From a virus: DNA of 25,104 nucleotides. Positions 17,186 to 22,827 of this stretch are shown here, piece by piece (position 1 is the stretch's first letter; the number at the start of each line of letters is the position of its first letter). The notes beneath the pieces are model-generated. The model searched no databases, had not been told where the DNA came from, and saw only the letters and a list, made by a program, of their open reading frames with translations. The stretch covers positions 1-25,104 of IMG/VR virus record IMGVR_UViG_3300030117_002070, one strand, 5' to 3'. Made by a program: the position numbers and the translations under genes.

Positions 17186-17471
17186 AGAGTATTTAGATAC
17201 AGCGGCAAAGATTGTTACTGGTCAACGCCAACATGATTACGGTGATAAATATCAAAATCATGAAAACATTGCAAAGTTATGGAGTGCATATTTAGATTAT
17301 AATATATCAGCACATGATGTGGCGATATGTATGTTGCTTGTAAAAGTAGCAAGACTTAAACACAGACCTACAGAAGATTGTTACATAGACATGGCGGGAT
17401 ATGCGGCGATTGCAGGCGAAATACAGGATAAAGATAATGACACAGATACCACTATTTCAACCACCAAGTGA
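17175..17471 (+). CDS. DUF6378-like phage protein
   Basis: 98 aa. The start is set by AAAAAGGAGAAAG directly upstream of ATG 17175; an in-frame ATG at 17085 lacks one and lies deep inside the previous gene. The all-alpha sequence carries RQHDYGDKYQNHENIAKLWS and AHDVAICMLLVKVARLKH, then DCYIDMAGYAAIAGEI. I recognise this pattern as the DUF6378 family of phage and prophage proteins, function unknown. The compact four-helix style with acidic and His residues recalls MazG-type nucleotide hydrolases, but I see no full MazG motif. It overlaps polA by 35 bases. Confidence 0.8.
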   Translation: MRTREYLDTAAKIVTGQRQHDYGDKYQNHENIAKLWSAYLDYNISAHDVAICMLLVKVARLKHRPTEDCYIDMAGYAAIAGEIQDKDNDTDTTISTTK

Positions 17472-19302
17472 GTGGACACCACCGGAAAAAGTTCCTAATC
17501 TTTCTGAAGCGAAAGAGATAGCTGTAGACTTAGAAACATACGATCCAGACATTAAAACAAATGGTCCGGGCTGGGCGATAGATAATGGATATGTAGCAGG
17601 AATTGCGATAGCTGTAGAAGGTTGGAAAGGTTATTTTCCTATACGTCATGAGGGTGGTGGTAACTTTGATGAAGGTATACTTAAAAGACAAATACAAAAA
17701 ATCATGGATTTACCATGTGATAAAATATTTCATAACGCGGCTTACGATGTAGGTTGGCTTAGATGGTGGGGTGTAGAAGTCAAAGGTAAAATTATAGATA
17801 CCTTGATTGCCGCGCCACTTATAGATGAAAATAGATTTAGATACTCGCTAAACGAACTTGGTAAAGATTATTTAAAAGATACAAAGTCAGAGGCATTACT
17901 ATATGAAGCCGCAAGAGAATGGGGTGTTGATGCGAAAGCAGAAATGTACAAGCTACCTGCTATGTATGTTGGTCCTTATGCAGAACAGGACGCGGATCTT
18001 ACACTTAGATTGTGGCAACATTTTAAATTAGAATTAATTAAACAAGAGTTATCAAATATCTTTGACCTCGAAACACGGCTCTTTCCATGTTTACTTGACA
18101 TGAAAACAAAAGGTGTGCGTGTTGATTTAAACAAAGCAGATAGAATAAAAAAAGATTTACAAAAAAAAGAAACACAACTTTTATCACAAATAAAAAAAGA
18201 CACAGGTGTTGATGTTGATATTTGGGCGGCAGTAAGTGTAGCAAAAGCATTTGATAAATTAAATATTAGATACGAGCGCACTGAAAAGTCCGGGCAACCA
18301 AAGTTTGATAAAAACTTTTTATCTACACATAAACATCCATTAGCTAAAATGGTAGTGCAAGCAAGAGAGTTTAATAAAGCACGTACAACTTTTATTGACA
18401 CAATACTTACACATTCTTATCACAGCAGAATTCACGCCGATATCAATCAAATGCGTGGTGAAACAGGAGGAACGGTCACAGGACGGTTCAGTTATAGTAA
18501 TCCAAACCTACAACAAATTCCTGCACGTAATAAAGATATCGGGCCGTTGATACGATCAATCTTCGTCCCAGACGAGGGTTGCAAGTGGGGTAGTTTCGAC
18601 TACTCTCAGCAAGAGCCACGCGTTCTTGTGCACTTCGCCGCGCTTACCGGCGGTGGCTTGAAAGGCGCCGACGAGGTCATAGAGTCTTATAAGACACAGG
18701 ACCCCGACTTTCACCAAGCTGTCGCCGATATGGCCGGCATAGACCGACGTACAGCCAAGACGATTAATCTTGGTATGATGTACGGTATGGGTAAAGGAAA
18801 ACTAGCTAGCGAGTTAGGTTTAGATAGAGAAGAAACAGAAGATTTATTCGCAAAGTTTCATGCTAATGTACCCTTCGTAAAACAGTTGATGGAACAAGCA
18901 ACTAGAAAAGCAGAGAATGTAGGTTTCTTACGTACACTGCTTGGTCGTAAGTGTCGTTTTGATTTATGGGAACCACGCGCTTTTGGTATTCATAAGGCAT
19001 TGCCATTGTGGGAAGCAGAGAAAGAGTATGGACGTGACTTAAAAAGGGCATGGACGTACAAGGCACTTAATAGATTGATACAAGGTTCTAGTGCTGACAT
19101 GACAAAGAAAGCGATGGTAGATCTATACGAAGAGGGTATTATTTCGCATATACAGGTTCATGATGAGTTAAACTGTTCTATTGAGAGCAAGGAACACGCA
19201 ACACGGATCAAAGAAGTAATGGAGAATACCGTAGAGTTAAAGGTTCCTCTTAAAGTAGACGCGGAAATAGGACCATCGTGGGGAGAAATAAAAAAGAAAT
19301 GA
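17437..19302 (+). CDS. polA: Family A DNA polymerase (PolA-type) with 3'-5' exonuclease
   Basis: 621 aa, about Klenow size. Start at 17437 with AGGATAAAG upstream. The proofreading exonuclease is intact: Exo I AVDLETYDP (D31, E33), Exo II HNAAYDVGW (N100, D104), Exo III YAEQD (Y181, D185). Polymerase motifs are TGRFSYSNPNLQQIP, motif A DYSQQEPRVLVHFA (D388), motif B RRTAKTINLGMMYGMG (~437-452) and motif C VHDE (H575-E577). No 5' nuclease domain is present. It is the likely replicative polymerase. Bases ~18541-18780 are about 55% G+C against ~30-37% on either side, a mosaic-like patch over motifs A-B. The stop overlaps the HNH gene start (ATGA). Confidence 0.97.
   Translation: MTQIPLFQPPSEWTPPEKVPNLSEAKEIAVDLETYDPDIKTNGPGWAIDNGYVAGIAIAVEGWKGYFPIRHEGGGNFDEGILKRQIQKIMDLPCDKIFHNAAYDVGWLRWWGVEVKGKIIDTLIAAPLIDENRFRYSLNELGKDYLKDTKSEALLYEAAREWGVDAKAEMYKLPAMYVGPYAEQDADLTLRLWQHFKLELIKQELSNIFDLETRLFPCLLDMKTKGVRVDLNKADRIKKDLQKKETQLLSQIKKDTGVDVDIWAAVSVAKAFDKLNIRYERTEKSGQPKFDKNFLSTHKHPLAKMVVQAREFNKARTTFIDTILTHSYHSRIHADINQMRGETGGTVTGRFSYSNPNLQQIPARNKDIGPLIRSIFVPDEGCKWGSFDYSQQEPRVLVHFAALTGGGLKGADEVIESYKTQDPDFHQAVADMAGIDRRTAKTINLGMMYGMGKGKLASELGLDREETEDLFAKFHANVPFVKQLMEQATRKAENVGFLRTLLGRKCRFDLWEPRAFGIHKALPLWEAEKEYGRDLKRAWTYKALNRLIQGSSADMTKKAMVDLYEEGIISHIQVHDELNCSIESKEHATRIKEVMENTVELKVPLKVDAEIGPSWGEIKKK
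18541..18780 (+). other. GC-rich island inside polA
   Basis: By hand count this 240-base stretch has 132 G/C (55%), peaking at 62% in 18601-18660, whereas 18301-18360 has 27% and 18841-18900 37%. Codons shift toward C/G endings (GCC, GAC, TTC, CCC) only here, and the reading frame is uninterrupted. It encodes residues ~369-448, polymerase motifs A to B. Likely a recombination or conversion tract from a GC-richer relative; a nucleic-acid-level constraint is the alternative. Confidence 0.75.
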
Positions 19303-19730
19303 GAAGACTTAATCCAAAAACAAATAAACCTTTTAAACATGGTGAAGCCAGAGAAGATGGATATATGTTTGATTGTTATATAAAAAAAGTGCAAAAAAAT
19401 GGATATTTTAAGGAAATGTGGAGGCATCCAGATAAATTTCTCAAAATGAAAGAAAGAAAAAAGAAAAGAAAAAAAGAAATATATGATGAAATAAAAAGAG
19501 ATTGTGATAAGTATAAATTAGAACGTGGATGTACTCATTGTGGGTACAAAGAACACGCTGTGGCATTAGATTTTCATCACATAAACCGAGAAGAAAAAAC
19601 TGTTGAGGTCTCTAGAGTTTGGAAAACAGGTTGGAAACAACAAGAAAAATTGAAAAAAGAGATAGAAAAATGTATTATTTTATGTGCAAATTGTCATCGC
19701 ATAGAGGAGGAAAGACTTAGAAATGTTTAA
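19299..19730 (+). CDS. HNH endonuclease
   Basis: 143 aa, start overlapping the polA stop (ATGA). The N-terminal ~70 residues are extremely basic (KERKKKRKKE) and likely DNA-binding. The HNH/zinc core follows: CTHC (C78, C81), LDFHHI (D91, H93, H94), then CIILCANCHR (C129, C132, H133), i.e. two zinc-binding pairs around the His-His catalytic centre. Such free-standing HNH enzymes in phages are often homing endonucleases, and DNA polymerase genes are a classic homing target (for example the SPO1 intron with I-HmuI). An in-frame GTG at 19278 would add seven residues; the ATGA-coupled start is preferred. Confidence 0.88.
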   Translation: MRRLNPKTNKPFKHGEAREDGYMFDCYIKKVQKNGYFKEMWRHPDKFLKMKERKKKRKKEIYDEIKRDCDKYKLERGCTHCGYKEHAVALDFHHINREEKTVEVSRVWKTGWKQQEKLKKEIEKCIILCANCHRIEEERLRNV

Positions 19731-20304
19731 AGAGTTATGCGCAACATTATTTATATTATGTAATCCGTTATTAAATGGATTTGATTTTAATTATAGTATG
19801 AATCCGCGAGATCAATTTGTAAAAGGTATAGCAGAATGCACAATATTAAATAATGCATTTGTACCTCCTAACGAAAGAGTTGTAGTTGCTGTTAGTGTAG
19901 CACAAGCAATACTAGAATCAGATTGGGGACGTTCTAGATTTGCTAAACAAGGTAATAATTTTTATGGTATTATACAAACAGATGAAACAGAACCACATAT
20001 GAAATCACTTAATAGTAATATTATGTTAAAAGTATACGGTAATAAGTGTGAAAGCGTTGCTGATTACATTGATTTACTTAATACTTCTAGTGCATTTGAA
20101 GAATATAGAGATCTACGTATAGGTCAATATATGAATGATAATGTTAATGTGTATGAACTTATTGAAACTTTAGAAAATTATGCTGTAGATCCAGAATATA
20201 CTAAAAAATTATTGGCTGTTACACTTGGTTTATTTGAAAAATATCCTCAAATATTTAGATCAGAAGAAATTTGGGAGTATTACAAAAACAATAAAAAGAC
20301 TTAA
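19723..20304 (+). CDS. Bax/GH73-type N-acetylglucosaminidase (peptidoglycan hydrolase)
   Basis: 193 aa with a very strong GAGGAGGAAAG ribosome-binding site; it overlaps the HNH gene by 8 bases. The short N-terminus (MFKELCATLFILCNPLL) is hydrophobic and may be a signal or anchor. The signature VAVSVAQAILESDWGRSRFA followed by KQGNNFYGI is that of glucosaminidase/FlgJ-C/Bax domains (Pfam PF01832), with E65 as the expected catalytic acid; later YADYI- and YA-type segments (KCESVADYIDLL, LENYAVDPEYTKKLL) also fit. It could serve lysis or local wall degradation at entry. A second muralytic enzyme (GH24) is on the other strand 2.5 kb away. Confidence 0.85.
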   Translation: MFKELCATLFILCNPLLNGFDFNYSMNPRDQFVKGIAECTILNNAFVPPNERVVVAVSVAQAILESDWGRSRFAKQGNNFYGIIQTDETEPHMKSLNSNIMLKVYGNKCESVADYIDLLNTSSAFEEYRDLRIGQYMNDNVNVYELIETLENYAVDPEYTKKLLAVTLGLFEKYPQIFRSEEIWEYYKNNKKT

Positions 20305-20309
20305 TTTCC

Positions 20310-20338
20310 TTGACAATTTGTTAAAATCCCATATGTAT
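20310..20338 (+). promoter_or_regulatory. Promoter candidate for the ribbon-helix-helix gene cluster
   Basis: A perfect TTGACA (20310-20315) lies 6 bases after the GH73 stop, in a 76-base gap that is the only plus-strand spacer in this region. After a 16-17-base spacer the -10 position is TATGTA/ATGTAT (20332-20338), a weak box embedded in repeated half-sites. A new transcript here would separate the downstream cluster from the polymerase operon. Confidence 0.5.
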
Positions 20339-20365
20339 GGGCATGTATGAATAAACATACTACAT
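20333..20365 (+). promoter_or_regulatory. Operator-like cluster upstream of the RHH gene
   Basis: Two direct ATGTATG copies at 20333-20339 and 20343-20349 are spaced exactly 10 bases apart. The second forms an inverted repeat GTATG-AATAAA-CATAC (20345-20360), followed by TACAT (20361-20365). Short half-sites at helical-turn spacing in the leader or -10 region are typical of ribbon-helix-helix autoregulators, and the next gene encodes one. Binding is inferred. Confidence 0.5.
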
Positions 20366-20380
20366 ATATAGGAGAAAGAA

Positions 20381-20569
20381 ATGACTGATATTAAAAAGTA
20401 TAAATCTGTCGCAATAAGTATAGATACGTACAAACGAGCCAAGCCTATAGCTGAAAAAAACTATATGTCCATGGCTTCATTTATACGTTATCTAGTCGAT
20501 AAAGAACAAGATAGACCTACACTAAAAAATGGAGAAGATCATGGAAGACACGAAGGACAGAAGAATTAA
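20381..20569 (+). CDS. Ribbon-helix-helix (Arc/MetJ/CopG-type) DNA-binding protein
   Basis: 62 aa with an ATAGGAGAAAG ribosome-binding site. The pattern YKSVAISIDTYKRAKPIAEK then MSMASFIRYLVDKE is a beta strand (alternating SVAISI) followed by two helices, the RHH fold; S/A-SFIRYLV is the usual second helix. The tail is polar (GEDHGRHEGQKN). Such dimers bind tandem short operators; the repeats at 20333-20365 are obvious candidates, and the 10-bp-phased GTAAC arrays near 23.7 and 24.3 kb are less likely ones. It is the first gene of a six-gene cluster that includes the 2OG oxygenase and could be its repressor. It overlaps the next gene by 29 bases. Confidence 0.75.
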   Translation: MTDIKKYKSVAISIDTYKRAKPIAEKNYMSMASFIRYLVDKEQDRPTLKNGEDHGRHEGQKN

Positions 20570-20828
20570 AGCCGCATTATATACAGCAGTTTTAAATAAA
20601 TTAAGCGGAGAGTTATCCGAACTTGAAGCAAAAGAAGTCTTACTAACAAATGCACCGACGTACATAACCAGTAAAGATCATGATCATGCAGATCATATTG
20701 AAGAACTGAAGAACATTATTGTAAGAAAAGTAGAGATAAAAGACGCTATAAAAGACGTTAAATCAATTTACTTTACACAACCAATGGCTCAAGGTCATGT
20801 CAAAGATGAAAAAAAATCTAATAGTTAG
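20541..20828 (+). CDS. Small helical protein, unknown
   Basis: 95 aa. ATG 20541 is chosen for TGGAGAAG four bases upstream; an in-frame ATG at 20529 would add four residues. The sequence is mostly amphipathic helix (KAALYTAVLNKLSGELSELE, HIEELKNIIVRKVEIKDAIK) around a His/Asp-rich turn KDHDHADH. I see no family match. It overlaps the RHH gene (29 bases) and the next gene (23 bases), so all are co-translated. Confidence 0.7.
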   Translation: MEDTKDRRIKAALYTAVLNKLSGELSELEAKEVLLTNAPTYITSKDHDHADHIEELKNIIVRKVEIKDAIKDVKSIYFTQPMAQGHVKDEKKSNS

Positions 20829-20988
20829 TGCCGTTAGAAAAGTAAAAGACAAAGTTGTTGTGCACTACACAGACGGAACAGTAAAAGAGTTTACCGTTCT
20901 TGAATGGGAATACTCTTACGGCCAAGGTCGTCGTCTGTGGGAGGAGCACGAAAAAGAATTTAAAAATCCGGAGAATTTTGATGGCTGA
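20806..20988 (+). CDS. Small basic beta-rich protein, unknown
   Basis: 60 aa. Start 20806 has AAGG at good spacing; ATG 20797 would add three residues but sits too close to it. The core VVVHYTDGTVKEFTVLEWEY is a beta-hairpin-like element, followed by a charged helix (RRLWEEHEKEFKN). No recognised motif. It overlaps the oxygenase start by 8 bases. It may be an accessory to that enzyme or an independent early protein. Confidence 0.65.
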   Translation: MKKNLIVSAVRKVKDKVVVHYTDGTVKEFTVLEWEYSYGQGRRLWEEHEKEFKNPENFDG

Positions 20989-21625
20989 AGAACAAGTATC
21001 TTTTGATATATACCAACCTTTTGGACCTAGTATATTAAAAACAAAACTACCTCAAGTGTATGTAGATGCACTGAATCAACAATCAGATAGCATATTAAAC
21101 GACGAGGAAAAGAGTAAAGAGAGAGATTGGAGTCACAATCTTGCCGGAAATGTTAAGAAAGAAATAAGCATAAATCACATGGAGATCAAAGGTTTTCCAG
21201 AGTTTCTTGCGACTTTATCGCAGGAATATGCGAAACGTGTGTTACCCGAATTTCTCCCCGAGGGTACTAAAGTTGCGTTTCGTGTTTGGACAGTCAGTCA
21301 ATGGGCGGGTGATTTTAACCCGATGCATATTCATGATTCAAACTTATCGGGTGTTTGTTTCCTTAAGATTCCTCCAGACTTCGAAGAAGAATACAAACGA
21401 GAGGATCATCACCCAACCGCTGGCTGTCTTGAATTTATAGGTTCAATACCAAATCATTTTGCACGTCATAGCTTTTTAGTGAAGCCAGAAGTAGGAGATT
21501 TTTATTTATTTCCTAGTTGGCTAGTGCACCAAGTCTATCCTTTTAGAAGCGAAGGAGAGAGACGTTCTATGGCGTTTAACGTGCATTTTACCATGGACCA
21601 ACCAACAAAAGGTGTTAATGTCTGA
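20981..21625 (+). CDS. 2OG-Fe(II) oxygenase
   Basis: 214 aa; start 20981 has CGGAGAA six bases upstream. The double-stranded beta-helix signature of the phage 2OG-FeII_Oxy_5 group (PF13759-like) is present: NPMHIHDSNLSGVCFLKIPP (iron ligands in H116-I-H118-D119), GDFYLFPSWLVHQVYPF (H183), then R189/R194-R195 for 2-oxoglutarate and SMAFNVHF closing the fold. These enzymes oxidise protein, nucleic acid or small-molecule substrates with 2-oxoglutarate and O2; they are common in marine phages, but the substrate is unknown. Neighbours are small unknowns, so context gives no substrate. Confidence 0.88.
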   Translation: MAEEQVSFDIYQPFGPSILKTKLPQVYVDALNQQSDSILNDEEKSKERDWSHNLAGNVKKEISINHMEIKGFPEFLATLSQEYAKRVLPEFLPEGTKVAFRVWTVSQWAGDFNPMHIHDSNLSGVCFLKIPPDFEEEYKREDHHPTAGCLEFIGSIPNHFARHSFLVKPEVGDFYLFPSWLVHQVYPFRSEGERRSMAFNVHFTMDQPTKGVNV

Positions 21626-21788
21626 AGAGACAAGATACGATAAGAGAGCAAAGAACTTACGTTATAGATTTGATAAAGAGGGCTTTAAACGCGCTCGTTG
21701 GGAACAATTAAACCGTAAAGAAAAAGATTACTGGCGTGGTCGTGTTCAACAATGGGAGCAAGATAAGAATGGGCAAAGCCGATCTTAA
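21618..21788 (+). CDS. 56-aa charged helical protein
   Basis: The ATG overlaps the oxygenase stop by 8 bases and has AAAGG five bases upstream. The product starts MSEETRYDKRAKNLRYRFD, is rich in Arg/Lys/Glu and aromatic residues (three Trp, three Tyr), and probably forms two amphipathic helices (RWEQLNRKEKDYWRGRVQQW). It overlaps the next small gene by 20 bases. No family is recognised. Good RBS, exact chaining and non-random composition support coding. Confidence 0.7.
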   Translation: MSEETRYDKRAKNLRYRFDKEGFKRARWEQLNRKEKDYWRGRVQQWEQDKNGQSRS

Positions 21789-21885
21789 ACGAAAAAGGCA
21801 CAAAGGCCGACGAAAAATAGGGTCGAGTAAAAGACGAAACAGGCGTAGAGTAAGACTTGGTTTGAAGGTGCGTCGAAAGAGGTAG
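21769..21885 (+). CDS. 38-aa hyperbasic microprotein
   Basis: It starts inside the previous gene (GGAG about 11 bases upstream) and stops one base before the convergent minus-strand gene's stop (TAGCTA junction). By my count 21 of 38 residues are Arg or Lys (e.g. LKRKRHKGRRKIGSSKRRNR), with two acidic-free Gly-containing turns and a single Asp. Composition matches protamine-like or ribosomal L34-like nucleic-acid binders. A role in DNA condensation, RNA binding or host take-over is speculative. The opposite-strand open frame here is its shadow. Confidence 0.6.
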   Translation: MGKADLKRKRHKGRRKIGSSKRRNRRRVRLGLKVRRKR

Positions 21886-22086
21886 CTAAGCCGAGCAAGA
21901 TATACACTCCTCATCTTCATCATAATTAGTTACAAATACCTCTCTTGGTGTTGCCTTGTATGTTACGGTAGGTTCTGATGGTCCTTCCGGAAGTTCTTCT
22001 GCACATTCACACATTTTCTTTGATTCTAATTCTTCTATTCTGCCTTGTAAATATACAATAACATCCTTCAATTCCTCTACCGTCAT
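21886..22086 (-). CDS. Small acidic protein with CxC and CxxC motifs
   Basis: 66 aa with an excellent AAGGAGAT ribosome-binding site 4-5 bases before the ATG. The N-terminal helix TVEELKDVIVYLQGRIEELE is coiled-coil-like; MCEC follows at ~residue 25-28, then a Pro/Glu linker and an acidic C-terminus DEDEECISCSA. Two cysteine pairs in 66 residues could bind a metal as a dimer or form disulfides. Last gene of the minus-strand run; its stop abuts the stop of the convergent hyperbasic gene without a spacer. Confidence 0.75.
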   Translation of the reverse strand: MTVEELKDVIVYLQGRIEELESKKMCECAEELPEGPSEPTVTYKATPREVFVTNYDEDEECISCSA

Positions 22087-22155
22087 ATAATCTCCTTATG
22101 GTTTGTTTTGGGGGTAAGCTTCTAGCTATACACCTAAACGTCGCATGGGATCAAG

Positions 22156-22257
22156 TTATTTTTTAGATAATTTATCTCCAATCGCATAAATCATCAACGC
22201 GATAAATAACAATATAACAATAATAGCAACTAGTCCTGTAAGTATGAGAATATTCAT
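22156..22257 (-). CDS. 33-aa single-span membrane protein, holin candidate
   Basis: The ATG overlaps the stop of the upstream Trp/poly-Lys gene (ATGA). The sequence starts MNILILTGLVAIIVILLFIA, continues LMIYAIGD and ends KLSKK: a single hydrophobic helix of ~24 residues with a short basic tail, so an N-out/C-in topology is likely. Ribosome-binding is provided by the purine-rich (AAG)n region. It sits two genes after the GH24 lysozyme, as expected for a class III-like or pin-holin, but other membrane microproteins look similar. Confidence 0.6.
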   Translation of the reverse strand: MNILILTGLVAIIVILLFIALMIYAIGDKLSKK

Positions 22258-22397
22258 TTCTTTTTCTTCTTCTTCTTCTTCTTCTTACGTTTTGTAAACA
22301 ATTTCATCCAGTCTAATCTAGGACCAAAGTATATAGCTTTGTATTTATTACCAAGCCAATCACGATCCCAAAACCACTGCCAGACGTATTTAGCCAA
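22254..22397 (-). CDS. 47-aa Trp-rich protein with decalysine tail
   Basis: No ATG exists in a useful position. A TTG at 22397, overlapping the lysozyme stop by 8 bases and preceded by TGAGGT six to seven bases upstream, gives MAKYVWQWFWDRDWLGNKYK, a middle AIYFGPRLDWMKLFTKR, and ten lysines. Six tryptophans plus a cationic tail in 47 residues resemble membrane-interfacial or nucleic-acid-binding peptides. The stop overlaps the start of the 33-aa membrane protein. The frame is open only between upstream TGA (22404-22406) and its stop. Its place between endolysin and holin candidate suggests a lysis role, which is inference. Confidence 0.6.
   Translation of the reverse strand: MAKYVWQWFWDRDWLGNKYKAIYFGPRLDWMKLFTKRKKKKKKKKKK
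22258..22286 (-). repeat. (AAG)n microsatellite encoding the lysine tail
   Basis: On the minus strand seven consecutive AAG codons (22266-22286) are followed by AAA-AAG-AAA, read as Lys10 just before the TGA. The same purine run probably serves as ribosome-binding region for the overlapping 33-aa gene. Slippage would change the lysine number in frame. Confidence 0.85.
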
Positions 22398-22827
22398 GCG
22401 ACCTCATAATATCTGCCATGCCATTGGCTCTGTTAGGTGTCTGTTTTGCCCAACGTGAATCTAACATTTGCTCCGCCGCCGTAGAATAATCTAGAGCAGA
22501 CAATGCTTTCCACATATTACGGAACTTTGATACACCTGTCTTGCCGAGCTGAAATACCATTTCTATAATTATTTCATGAGCTTTTTCATTCATATCCATA
22601 CAACCATTCTCTGCCAAGAGATCATTTGCACCTTTTATCGCGCCTGATAAATCCTTTTCTAATATTTCCATGAGAAAAGACTCTTCGTATTCTTTATCGT
22701 CTTCCCAAAAGTCTTCGACGCAGAGGTGTCCTACGCCCACCGTTCTCTTTCCTAGGGTATCTAGGTATACCTTATTTCTGTAGCCCTCGTGTTTTTTTAC
22801 GGAAGCTAGTAATCTATCCATGTCCAT
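22390..22827 (-). CDS. GH24 phage lysozyme (T4-type endolysin)
   Basis: 145 aa with AAGGAGAAC seven bases before the ATG. The catalytic triad matches T4 lysozyme in spacing: E14 (KKHEGYR), D23 (VYLDTLGK) and T29 (RTVGVGH). Near the C-terminus WAKQTPNRANGMADIMR corresponds to the T4 WYNQTPNRA segment. It hydrolyses the MurNAc-GlcNAc bond. I see no signal peptide, so release needs a holin; the small membrane protein at 22156-22257 is the nearest candidate. It overlaps the upstream gene by 14 bases and the downstream TTG-start gene by 8. Confidence 0.95.
   Translation of the reverse strand: MDMDRLLASVKKHEGYRNKVYLDTLGKRTVGVGHLCVEDFWEDDKEYEESFLMEILEKDLSGAIKGANDLLAENGCMDMNEKAHEIIIEMVFQLGKTGVSKFRNMWKALSALDYSTAAEQMLDSRWAKQTPNRANGMADIMRSLG

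Noticed and set aside
17437-19302. Intron or intein in polA suggested by the neighbouring HNH gene
   Set aside because: Exonuclease and polymerase motifs A, B and C are all in one uninterrupted frame at normal spacing.
21708-21923. 71-aa minus-strand Leu/Arg-rich frame
   Set aside because: It is the complement of the two small basic plus-strand genes and overlaps the well-supported CxC gene; its composition follows from the Arg/Lys codons.
22129-22149. Six-codon ATG-to-TAG frame on the minus strand between the 33-aa and 66-aa genes
   Set aside because: Too short to support as a gene and without a ribosome-binding site.
22258-22286. TTC/AAG repeat as a possible CRISPR or regulatory microsatellite
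   Set aside because: No spacers or longer repeats exist; it is simply the lysine tail codons plus a purine-rich ribosome-binding stretch.
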